DNA from: Muscardinus avellanarius
Taxonomy: Eukaryota > Chordata > Mammalia > Rodentia > Gliridae
Direction of reading: 5' to 3'
NCBI GenBank assembly: GCA_963383645.1
Contig: OY726563.1
Span: 35,308,331 to 35,372,330, forward strand
Length of the DNA stretch: 64,000 bases
Below the pieces are notes generated by a model, which did not search any database, was not told where the DNA came from, and saw only the letters and a program-made list of their open reading frames with translations. Below, piece by piece: positions 33,425 to 42,443 of the stretch; within the stretch, counting starts at the first letter, position 1, and every line of letters starts with the position of its first letter. The position numbers and the translations under genes were made by a program.

Positions 33425-33876
33425 ATCTTTATATTTATTTATTTTTTAATTTTTTTATTGGTGCACTGTATTCATACATCATAATGGTATAAAGAAAATA
33501 CTTTTGTAGACATACATGCACCCATAGCCCAGTTAGCCCCTACCTGATCCCCACCTCGTTCCCTCCCCATCCCTCCTTCCCAGGCTTGGCTTAGTGGTTG
33601 ACATCTAGTTTTATAGCAATTTATCCAATATTAATGATGATAATCTCACATAACAGTTTCATTTGTCTGATACCAAGCTTTTGATAACTTAAAGATAACA
33701 TTTCAATATTTCTTTTTGCTTTCTTTCTTACCAGATAATATTTTTTCTTTTTTTTAGGTGAAACTATCATACATTTATTTATTTATTTTTCAGAAAAAAA
33801 TCTATCCTGATAAGGAATATGGACTCTAGATACCCAAAACAATCTCAAAGAAGAACAAAGCTAGAAGATTTCTGAT
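33425..33876 (-). mobile_element. Truncated copy of the composite half-L1 3' part
   Basis: Read on the minus strand, this matches 41430-41860 at roughly nine bases in ten. That includes about 65 bp of antisense L1 ORF2 (GTCCATATTCCTTATCAGGA), the junction near TTTTTTCTGAAAAATAAAT, the block TATTGAAATGTTATCTTTAA, and the 3' end ACAGTGCACCAATAAAAAAA. The T-rich tail lies at 33425-33458 on the plus strand. It is 5' truncated at the antisense segment and holds no ORF1. I see no clear duplication. Confidence 0.85.
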
Positions 33877-33889
33877 TTCCCGTTTCACT

Positions 33890-33950
33890 AGGAGTGTAGC
33901 TAGGAGGTAGAACGCCCTGGGCTCCACACACAGTACCGCAAAAAAAAAAA
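33890..33950 (+). mobile_element. SINE right half
   Basis: GGAGTGTAGCTAGGAGGTAG to CAGTACCGC plus an A tail. Confidence 0.75.
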
Positions 33951-34172
33951 TTTAATTAAAAAAATTTCAATAGGAACCAGGCAGTGACATAATTTATTTA
34001 GGAAAACAAGAAATATATAGTCAAGAGGAAATGGGGGCTATCTCTAAAGTGAAAGATTCATTTGAGGCGCCCATGGTTTTGAGGATGACAGCAGTCTGGT
34101 TAGTAATTACAAACCAGTTTATGGTACAGGGTCCTTTTCCAGGTCCTTGGGGGGGGTCACTCATTGTCTCAC

Positions 34173-35070
34173 TGAAACGGGGGTTTCTTGAGAGAAAACC
34201 CGGCGAGTTCTTGTCTACGGTGAGCGAAGAATGACACCTGCAGGCCTCAGGAAGGGGAGTAAAAGGTTTATTGGAAGCAGCAGGGAATGGGGCAAGGGTG
34301 GCTGAACACCCCAAAGGGGCTGGAACTCTGGGTCCAGCAGCTGCCTTCAGGACAATACTTGAGAGTAGCCCAAGCCAAGGTGCAGGCTGCTTTCTTCCGG
34401 AGTCCACGCGATCTGCCAGAAGGGAATAGAGAAAAGTGGCCGAACACCCCATAGAGGTGGTCGGAACTCCGGGGTCCAGTAGCTGCCTTCAGGGTCACTA
34501 CTCGAGTGTCGCCCAAGCCAAGTGCCCATCAGTTGCAAACTACTTTCTCCCAGAGTCCACGTGATCTGCCAGAAAAGAGGTACAGGTCACCCCTAGGGGC
34601 CTGGTCAGCCATGATGTCCAGCAGAGGCCTTCAGGTCACTACTCCAGAGTAGCCCGAGCCACGTGCCCTCAGATGCACTCTGCCTTCTCTCAGGGCCAAC
34701 ACGACCTGCGAGAGAGAGAACAGCTCCCCAAAAGGGGAGGGGGTCCTGAGAGGGAAAGTCCCCCTTTGTGGTCAGGTCAGGCAAGGCCTGACCGCTTGCA
34801 AGTCCGCTTTTGGTTAGGGTGACTTTGGGGTTCTAAGGAGAATTTGCATAGGGTATTTCAAGTCCTTTGAAGGGTCTCCTTTCAGGAATGCCAGACTTGC
34901 TCGGTGGGTTTGTTGATTAGTAAACAGATGGCTTTGTGAAGCTCTGGCCTTCTTATCTCTGAGCCTTTGGAGTTTCAGGCATTTGTTGCCCCTCAGGAAA
35001 CTCAGGAAATTAACTTTTTTCTACCAAGGCCTTTTCCCTATCTGCCTATTTCCTTTCTATCTCCTCATCA
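34173..35070 (-). mobile_element. ERV LTR with internal triplication
   Basis: Bounded by TG...CA and homologous over its length to 42444-43450 (about 85-88% by eye). On its own strand it starts TGATGAGGAGATAG. Three tandem units of about 140-150 bp lie at about 34283-34420, 34421-34580 and 34581-34720, each with a TCCAGCAGCTGCC-type block, a GTAGCCCAAGCC-type block and CGATCTGCCAGAA or a variant. Next comes CCAATAAACC (34263-34272 reversed) as the poly(A) signal. No retroviral gene sequence adjoins it. Flanks TCTCAC and CTAATA do not match, so no target duplication is visible. Class not assigned. Confidence 0.75.
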
Positions 35071-35891
35071 CTAATAGGTATTCCTTTGCACTAACTATTC
35101 ACCAGAAGGGCTGCTAGCAATACCCAAGGAAATTATCATTAAGTGAATGGATTTCCTGTTGTGGTGGTCAGGTCCTTTTTTTGGATCTTTTCTGTGGGCC
35201 CTAACAGTGCTCAGGGTGAGTGAGTATATATTTGCAATTTCCCCAGAAATCTGGGAGGGACTGGCCTGGCTTGGTAGGGTTTGGGGGTACTGGTCTGGCT
35301 TGGGGAAATTTTAGCCCAGGCTTCCCAAGTAAAGTTACATTTTCTTCATCCTTTCTGTATGTCTAAACAGGGTCTCCCTAAGTTGCTGAGGCTGTCCTTG
35401 AACCTGTGATCCTTCTGTCTCAGCCATGCAGTGTGCCGCCACACATGGCTGTGATGCTGTTTTAACTTGTAAGTGAACACTGAATTCTGTTGAAACGTGA
35501 GTCCAGAGTAAGACTCTGAATTTCCCGTCAAATTTAGAAGTGAAAGTTGCAGACTTTCCCAGCTCCTTAAATAGCCCAAGACCAGAACTTTCACATGTTT
35601 CAGTGACCTGGTTTCCAAGCCCTTTGACTGTTAAGTCCACCCTTTGGAAGCTGAAGATGTTTGACTAAGTTTTCTTCTTTTGGTTCATTGACCCCCTTAT
35701 TCATAAGGATTGTAGCACTCTTAGGACACTTGGTTGGGACTCTTGGTCTGCTTTTCCTGTGCTTACTTTTTGAAAGGGCCACTTCCTTTCTCTGCTTAGG
35801 TTTTCCATTTGTTCTCCCTTGCTACAGACCCATTTGACTTCTTTTTATTACCTTGACCTATCTATGCTGAACAAATATTAGGGATTTTGGG
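35071..35891. other. Unrecognised sequence with one SINE fragment
   Basis: 35355-35452 is a minus-strand SINE left part (AACAGGGTCTCCCTAAGTTG). The other sequence between the LTR and the SINE cluster is not recognised and shows no retroviral gene by eye. Confidence 0.45.
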
Positions 35892-36475
35892 GGGATACTG
35901 GGGATTGAACCTAGGGACATTCTACCTCTAAACTACACTCCCAGCCCCTTTCATTGTTTTTTTAAATTTATTTTATTATTTATTTTATTATTTATTTATT
36001 TTTGGTGGTACTAGGGATGGAACCCAAGGGCCTTCTACATCCAGGCTACATTTCAGACCTATTTTATATTTCATTTGGAAACAGGGTCTCTTAAGACAGC
36101 TGAGGCTGGCTTCAAACCTGCGCCATCCTGTCTCAGCTTCCCAAGCGCGGGGATTGCAAGTGTGCACCACCATGCCCAGCTGTTTTTTATTTTTATTTTT
36201 TTGTGGTGCATTCTACCTCTGAGCTATACCCACAGCCCTGTTTTTGTTTATTTGTTTGTTTGTTTGTTTGTTTGCGGTACTGGGGATGGAACCCAGGGGC
36301 ATTCTACCGCCCAGCTACTCCCCCAGCCTTATTTTTTATTCTTTATTTTGAAACTGGGTCTCACTGAGTTGAAAAGGGCCTCAGTAAGTAGCTGAGGCTG
36401 GCCCCGAACCTGAGATCCTTCTTGTCTCAGCCTCCCACATACTGGGATCATAGGCATGCACCACCACTCCAGGCT
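35892..36475 (-). mobile_element. Nested cluster of minus-strand SINEs
   Basis: 35892-35952 is a right half, cut by a full variant-type copy (36000-36181). 36186-36240 is another right-half piece (GCATTCTACCTCTGAGC), then (TTTG)n, then a complete copy at 36275-36475. Confidence 0.82.
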
Positions 36476-36854
36476 AGAAATTCTTTAATGGGAGCAAATT
36501 TATGTAAAGGCAAAACTTTCACTTTTTTATTCAAAAAGTATGAATGAATATTAAACTATCTCAGTGAATGAAAAGAAAGAAAGAAACAAACCAACCAACC
36601 TGTCCCTAGGGATTTAAATGGTGTGAAAGAACTGGATACCACAAGAAGGAAAGCAGACAGGAACCCAAATCTAGTGTATCTACAGGGGCCCGTGGTAGGC
36701 AACTAACCCAGCAATCTATCGTTATACCAGACAGAAGCTGAATTGAAGCTAGCAGTTTTCCCACCCATCTCTCTATAAATATCTCAGATATATGCATATA
36801 TCACATATATGTTATATAGTATATTATACACATTATATATACACATTTTAATAT

Positions 36855-37035
36855 AGAGGCATGTGCTGCATACAGATTTTTGGTCGGTGATGGACTGCAT
36901 TTACAAGGGCGGTCCTGTAGGATTGTCAGTAATGTCCTGGCCATTGGAGAGTAAGTACACTCTGATGTTTGCACAAGGATGAAATCACCTAAGGATGCAT
37001 TTCTCAGAATGCTTCCCCGTCCCTGCCATTCAGCA
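36855..37035. mobile_element. Internally deleted Tigger-class DNA transposon
   Basis: The left end GGTCGGTGATGGACTGCATT and right end AAATCACCTAAGGATGCATT followed by TCTCAGAATGCTTCCCCGTC are the two ends of a common eutherian element I recall as TcMar-Tigger type. Only ~180 bp survive, so the middle is gone. Confidence 0.6.
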
Positions 37036-37079
37036 GAGAGAGAGAGGGAAAGAATACGTGTAAAGGGACCACTTGCTAT

Positions 37080-37510
37080 CTACCTATTGTTGGGAGGAAA
37101 ACTTTTTCTCTATGAACTTAAGTTCAAACGGTGGGGACTGGAAAATTAATTGACAACATATGTATTAACAAGAGAAAAGTTTATTTCCCAGGCATATGGG
37201 AACCCTTGATAAGAGTTGGCTCGCTAAAGCTAAATAGCCAAACGCAAGATTTATCAACTCGTTTAACAAAAAGAGGGATTTTTAGAGCTTCAGTGGAACA
37301 GTATAGAAGTCTCTATTGGGCTTTTTCATCCCAATGGCTAGCTGGCAGTCTCCTGGTAACTGGAAGCGCCCTCCTTCCCCCAGGGGCATTCTGGCAGTTG
37401 AATTCACACCTCCTGGTGCTGAGGGTCAGTAATCTTCCAAACAGGAAACGCCCTCGGAGGCAGTCTGGCAGCGGCATTTCTGGGGGCTCTGCCCTACTTT
37501 AGATAAGGTT
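37080..37510 (-). mobile_element. Possible LTR, family unknown
   Basis: AACAAGAGAAAAGTTTATTT, reversed, gives AATAAACTTTTCTCTTGTT, a frequent LTR 3' pattern. GC-rich blocks with repeated GAAACGCCCT and GAAGCGCCCT follow. Ends are not defined. 36476-36854 shows nothing but AT-rich sequence. Confidence 0.35.
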
Positions 37511-37689
37511 TCTTTCTGCAGCTGCTGTTTATTCAGATGTTTTCAGTTTAAGATAATCTTCCGTGCCTCTGGTGGATTGTTGGTTTCCATGCATCTATCT
37601 ATGTTTCTATTTATCTATCATCTATTTAAAATCAGGAAGGAATTTAGAGGTAGAACAGCCTGTTCTTCTCTTTAAAAAAATTTTTTTTT

Positions 37690-37872
37690 AATTTTGTGGT
37701 ACTGGAGATTAAACCCAGAGGCATTCTACCTCTGAGTTACACCAGTAGCCCTTTCATTTTTTTTAAAATTTTGAAACAGGGTCTCACTAAGTTGCTGAGG
37801 CTATCCTCAATTTTCCACCCTCCTGTCTCAGCCTCCCAAATACTGAGATTACAGCTATGTGCCACCGCTTCC
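37690..37872 (-). mobile_element. Dimeric SINE
   Basis: TTGTGGTACTGGAGATTAAA to GTGCCACCGCTTCC. Confidence 0.86.
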
Positions 37873-39094
37873 TTTCAGTCTTTCTGATGGGCCCCTCCAT
37901 ATGGGAGGCTTAATGGCTGGCCACTACCAGCCCTGAGCTTTAATCTTACTAGTTAGGCAGCCCCAGCAGAGAGAGCACCTTTGCGCTCATTGCTTTGTCA
38001 GCAGAGTATTCTAGAGAATGCCAGTTTACCACAGTGAATATATGTGCCCAGCTCCGATTCAACTACAGCCAAGTGGCATATAGTGGCTCAGCGAGGCCAG
38101 AGAACACCAGAGCAAGAGGCCACATGAACTAGAGTCTTCACAGGACTCTGACTGAAGAAGAGGAAGGATTCCAGGAAGGGAATCAAGAGAAACAAGTTCT
38201 CCCTCTACCACTCGCTACCCGCTAATCTCCACTGTCATTGCAATGAAACTGTCATGGGAAAACACAATAACTGCTGTGGGTTCTCAATACGTGCCAGTCA
38301 GAGATAATGGTAGAGGTTTTAATTCAAGTGAAGTAAAGATACACGTTCAGGGGGAAACACTGGCCATCTTGAAAGCGCGAGAGGCCTGAGAGTTTGAGAG
38401 AGGCTTGAAAAAGTGAGAGACTTGAGAGCGCAGGGTGACTAGGGACACATGACTGGATTGGGGTCTGGACTTTCACCTCCCAAAACTGATGGGTGGTGGC
38501 TGGGTGGTACCCATCCAACCTTGTCCCTCCAAAAGGATCTTTTGCTTACTAGGCATCTCAGGAATCTCACGTGGTGAAAAGGGCCATTGTGATTAAGGCT
38601 ATGGACTCATTCAGGCTTCTGCCTAAAACATACCCTATAGGAGTTAGAAATTATGACCTTTACAGATTTTAAAACTATATTTTCCTTTTCTTCCCAATTC
38701 ATCTTCTACCTAATATTTTACTTCTTCTATCCTAACTCAAAACTATAGTAAAATAACAGTGTTATGAAGGGGAATGGTATAAAATCAGCGACATGGAATA
38801 TCATCTAAAACTATACTCAGTGACTTGTTTTCCCCCAGCCTAGTGATTCTTGTAAGTCTGCATTTTTTTCTTTCAAGTTTCATTTGGAACTTTTGACTTG
38901 TTGCTGGAACATACAATAAACCACTTCACCTATATCTCTGATAATTACACACCGTTAAGACAATGATAACTTCACAGGGATGTGTGAGGTATAATTAATT
39001 AAGGAATATGAAGCTCTTAGAGATTCGTGAATCAAAAGCACTTCATGAAAGTGAGATAGAAGAAATAAAATTTTAGGTAAAAAGGAGATGCATT
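37873..39094. other. Unrecognised, with an LTR-like block
   Basis: 38290-38500, read on the minus strand, is homologous to 43480-43740 (shared blocks around CAGAGATAATGG and ACTGGCCATCTTGAAAG). The rest, including an AT-rich run up to the half-L1, is unrecognised. Confidence 0.5.
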
Positions 39095-39110
39095 AAGAAG
39101 GGAAAGAAGA
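39095..39110 (+). repeat. Left target-site duplication of the half-L1
   Basis: AAGAAGGGAAAGAAGA, preceded by CATT, giving TT/AAGA. The exact copy is at 41965-41980. Confidence 0.95.
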
Positions 39111-39886
39111 CTTCCGGGAAGATGGCGACCGAGAAAAGCGGGGCTTAAGAGCCCCGCTAACAACAAACCTCCATTACCACAAAATCAGCGCCTTTCATAG
39201 CCAGAAAACACCATCACCAGTGAAACAAAAAAATCACCAGGCTCCAGAGAGAAAGCGGACTGAGAACAGAGCCACAGAGGAGATAACCGGCCTATCGCCC
39301 GAGGACGCGGCGGTAGCAGCGCCATACTGCCGGCGAATTCACGGGACGGCTACAGCAAGCCGAGGTGAGCCACTGCGGAACAGCCAGTCAGGATTTCTCC
39401 GCGCAGAGAGCATCTAAAGTTCCCAGTGGCCGAGCTCAGCACACGCTGCAGGGATTCAGAGTGGAAACCAAAAACAAGAAGAAAAACACCAGCCCCACAG
39501 CCGAGGGCGTAGCAGCGGCGCCATATTGCCACCAGCGGCAGCAGCACGGAATCCAGCGAGGCCAGTACAGCTACATCTGCGTACTCAAGAACAGTGAGTC
39601 AAATTGCGGGCCACAGAGGAGAAATCCCAGTACTGTACTCCCTGGGACTTGACCCAGTGGGGGAGGGGCAGTGGCAGAGATATCACACCATAGGAGAACG
39701 TGCAACCTGGCACCCCCCACAGTCTAAAGCAGCCTCTATCGACTCTCTGGGTCGGAGACTCTGTGATACAACCCAGTAAAGGAGTAGTGGGCTCTGAGAT
39801 ACTACTGACTCAAGATCCAGAGCACCTTAAGTGAAGTCATAGTGACCCAAGGGAAGAACCCAGAGAAGGCACAAACATCCGAAATC
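39111..39886 (+). promoter_or_regulatory. Half-L1 5' UTR, probable internal promoter
   Basis: GGAAGATGGCGACC at about 39117-39130 fits the YY1 site found near the start of L1 5' UTRs, where it sets the start site. Two further sites in the other orientation, GCGCCATACTGCC (39318) and GCGCCATATTGCC (39518), sit about 200 bp apart in partly repeated, CpG-rich sequence, so the UTR may have a duplicated unit. Promoter activity is inferred from L1 biology. Confidence 0.6.
39137..39158 (+). other. Perfect 8-bp hairpin near the RNA 5' end
   Basis: AGCGGGGC, loop TTAAGA, GCCCCGCT. In the element RNA this is nt 27-48, within the first turn of the 5' UTR. Confidence 0.8.
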
Positions 39887-40771
39887 ATGGGAAAGAGGAA
39901 TAATACTGGAGCAATAAATGCCCACAACCCCACAACATCAGAACCCGATAAAACAGAAAATCAGAGATTTCTAGAAGATCAAATCAGGAAAATAACTGTA
40001 GAAATAATAGAGGTGCTTCGAAAAGAACTCAGAGAGAGCCAAAAAGAGATAAAGGATGCAATTAATGAAGTAAAGGCCTCAATTCAAAGTACAAACAACC
40101 GATTAGAACACATGGAGAACAGAATCTCGCTCTTAGAAGATGAGCAATCCAAAAATGAACTCATAGTTTCTAATCTAGAAAAAAATATCCGACAGCAGGA
40201 ATCTGATATTGAAGAAATATGGGCCCATTTTAAGAGAGCTAACCTAAGAATTATTGGAATAGAGGAGGAAAAAGAAAGTGAAACCAAAGGGATCAACAAT
40301 CTTTTCAAGGAAGTAATAGCAGAAAATTTTCCAGACATAGAGCAAGAGGTCGATACACAGGTCCAGGAAACTTATAGAACTCCCTTTAGACAGGATCGGA
40401 GAAGAGGATCCCCACGCCACATAATTGTCAAAATGACCAATGTGGAAGCCAAGCAGAGAATCTTAAAGGCAACAAAAACAAAGGGCCAAGTGACATTCAG
40501 AGGCAAACCAATTAGAATCACTCCAGACTTCCCAAACCAAGTTATGAGAGCCAGAAGGGCTTGGAGTAACATATTCCAAACTCTGAAAGAAAACAACTTC
40601 CAGCCAAAAATTTCCTACCCAGCAAAACTTTCTATCAAATTAGATGGAGAAATAAGAAGCTTCCATGACAAACAGAAACTGAAGGAATTTATGTCTTCAA
40701 AACCAGCACTAGAGAAAATACTCAAAGAGATTAACTACAAAGAAGAAATAGGTAACACACTCCAGAACTAG
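39887..40771 (+). CDS. L1-type ORF1 protein, uninterrupted
   Basis: ORF1p is the trimeric RNA-binding chaperone of L1 that coats its own RNA and is needed for retrotransposition. I start at the ATG at 39887 (MGKRNN, the usual L1 ORF1 start, with A at -3 and G at +4). The frame stays open further upstream to 39842 but has no earlier ATG there. The product is 294 residues, shorter than the ~340-360 of human or mouse. Residues about 25-125 are rich in E, K, N and heptad-like hydrophobics (coiled coil). About 130-225 form the RRM-like domain (ANLRIIGIEEE, RGSPRHIIVKM). About 226-290 form the C-terminal domain (RITPDFPNQVMRARRAW, ISYPAKLSI). No stop or frameshift. No ORF2 follows, so it could act only with reverse transcriptase supplied in trans. 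Whether it is expressed is unknown. Confidence 0.9.
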   Translation: MGKRNNTGAINAHNPTTSEPDKTENQRFLEDQIRKITVEIIEVLRKELRESQKEIKDAINEVKASIQSTNNRLEHMENRISLLEDEQSKNELIVSNLEKNIRQQESDIEEIWAHFKRANLRIIGIEEEKESETKGINNLFKEVIAENFPDIEQEVDTQVQETYRTPFRQDRRRGSPRHIIVKMTNVEAKQRILKATKTKGQVTFRGKPIRITPDFPNQVMRARRAWSNIFQTLKENNFQPKISYPAKLSIKLDGEIRSFHDKQKLKEFMSSKPALEKILKEINYKEEIGNTLQN

Positions 40772-40879
40772 AGAAAAAAGATTTTCCATCCAACAAACAA
40801 CTAAGATTGGTTATCTGTGGAGATTCATTATTTATGTTAGTCTTTTACCTATCTGTAAAGGATATTGTTTGCCTTTATT

Positions 40880-41510
40880 GTTGTTAATTTCTAGGATTCC
40901 TAGTTGGAATATTAATACACCTTCAGATATAGCATTTGGAAATATTTTATCCCATTCTATTAGTAACTGTTAACTCTGTTTACATTGTCTTTGGATATAC
41001 AATTTTTTTTTTTTTAGGGAGTTTGTATACTCCTCTGTTGCCTGTGCCTTTGAAATCATAACCAAGAAATCACTGCCAATTTCAATGTTGTGAGGTTTAA
41101 TGACCCAGATTTTCTCCTAAAAGTTTATAGTATTAAGATTTATATTTAGGTCTTTTATCTATTTTGAGTTAATATTTGTATATGGGATTAGGTAAGGGTC
41201 CAATTTTATTCTTTTCCATGTAATTATTATTTTTTAACAATATTTAGTTAAAAGATTAATATTTCCACCACCAAATGTTCGTGGAAACCTTGTCAAAAAT
41301 AACTTGACAATATAGGGAAGAATTTAGCTCTAGGCTTTTATTTAACTCCAATGGTTTATATATCTGCCTTTAGAATAGTACTACACTGTTTCAATTATTG
41401 TAGCTTTATATGGTTTGAAATCAGGAAATATATATCTTCTAGCTTTGTTCTTTTTCAAGATAGTTTTGGGTACCTAGAGTCCATATTCCATATTAGGATA
41501 GATTTTTTTC
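40880..41510 (-). pseudogene. Antisense L1 ORF2 segment inside the half-L1
   Basis: Read on the minus strand this is the C-terminal third of an older L1 ORF2. ATATTTTATCCCATTCTATT, GGTTTAATGACCCAG, TTGAGTTAATATTTGTATAT and GTTTGAAATCAGGAAATATA are reverse forms of well-known ORF2 blocks, in the right order. It is full of stops. It is more diverged than the adjoining ORF1, so it was probably captured from an old copy when the composite formed. Confidence 0.82.
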
Positions 41511-41964
41511 TGAAAAATAAATATATAAATATATGATAGTTTCACCTAAAAATAGAAAAAAAAATATTCTCTGGTAAGAAAGAAAGCAAAAAGAAATATT
41601 GAAATGTTATCTTTAAGTCATCAAAAGCTTGGTATCAGACAAATGAAACTGCTATGTGAGATTATCATTTTTAATTTTAGATAAATTGCCATAATACTAG
41701 ATGTCAACTACTAAGCCAAGCATGGGAGGGAGGGATAGGGAGAGAATGGGGTGGGGATTGGGTGGGGGATGACTGGGAAAAGTGTGCATGTATGTCTACA
41801 AAAGTATGTATCCTACTATGATGTATGAATACAGTGCACCAATAAAAATAAATAAATAAATAAAAATTAAAAAAAATAAAAAATAAAAATAAAAAAAATA
41901 AAAACCAAAAAAAATAAAAATAAAAATAAAAATAAAAAGGCAAAAAAAAAAAAAAAAAAAAAAA
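41511..41964 (+). mobile_element. Half-L1 3' unit and A-rich tail
   Basis: Sense 3' end: CTACTAAGCCAAGCATGGGA, a G-rich stretch (41725-41780) as in many L1 3' UTRs, ATGATGTATGAATACAGTGC, ACCAATAAAAATAAA. It ends in an A-rich tail with AAAT and AAAAT units. The 33.4 kb copy shares it. Confidence 0.85.
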
Positions 41965-41980
41965 AAGAAGGGAAAGAAGA

Positions 41981-42178
41981 GCTGGGCGTGGTGGCGCACG
42001 CTTGTAATCCCCGCTTGGGAGGTGGAGACAGGAGGATTGCACAGGTTCGAAGCCAGACTTGCTGGCTAAAGAGACCCTGTTTCCAAATATAAAAAAGTAT
42101 AAAATAGGTCTGGGAGTGTAGCCCGGAGGTAGAAGGGTTTCCAGGAACCCCAGTACCACCAAAAAAAAAAAAAAAAAA
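41981..42178 (+). mobile_element. SINE, variant subfamily, stacked on the half-L1 site
   Basis: Begins GCTGGGCGTGGTGGCGCACG directly after the half-L1's right duplication. After its tail GGGAAAGAAGA appears a third time (42196-42206). The SINE and the half-L1 therefore used the same target sequence. Confidence 0.93.
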
Positions 42179-42206
42179 AGAGAGAGAAAAAAAAAGGGAA
42201 AGAAGA

Positions 42207-42443
42207 TATGGTTTTAAAGTCTGAAACCTTCAGTTCACAGAGCTTGGTTATTCTTCAGAAGCGAAGCCCATACTTTAAATCATAATTAGGCTGACTCAGA
42301 AAATTCCTGAGGCAATTAAACCCAAATTTCACCTCCAGGAATATCTTCAAAAAGGTCACATTTTTTGTTAAAGAGCCCCCCACCCCAGCTTCATGTGTCT
42401 GCTCCCTGAGATTCTTATCTAAAGGAATTAAAGGAATTCCCAC
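42207..42443. other. No recognised feature
   Basis: Short single-copy looking spacer between the SINE and the LTR. Confidence 0.45.

Larger units (their letters stand above)
39111..41964 (+). mobile_element. Composite half-L1 element, full length with duplications
   Basis: This is a single 2.85-kb insertion. It opens CTTCCGGGAAGATGGCGACC (the usual L1 5' start), carries a GC-rich 5' UTR, an intact ORF1, then no ORF2. Instead, about 40880-41510 holds an L1 ORF2 segment in antisense, followed by a sense 3' end and a long A-rich tail. Identical 16-bp repeats at both outer edges prove the whole unit was inserted together, so the odd middle was already in the donor RNA. It resembles the known mammalian half-L1 (HAL1) type that keeps only ORF1 and depends on another L1 for reverse transcriptase. 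The antisense segment and the sciurid context are what may be new. Confidence 0.88.

Noticed and set aside
39842..39886. Longer ORF1 with a start at 39842
   Set aside because: That codon is GTG. The first ATG in frame (39887) gives the usual L1 ORF1 beginning and has a good start context.
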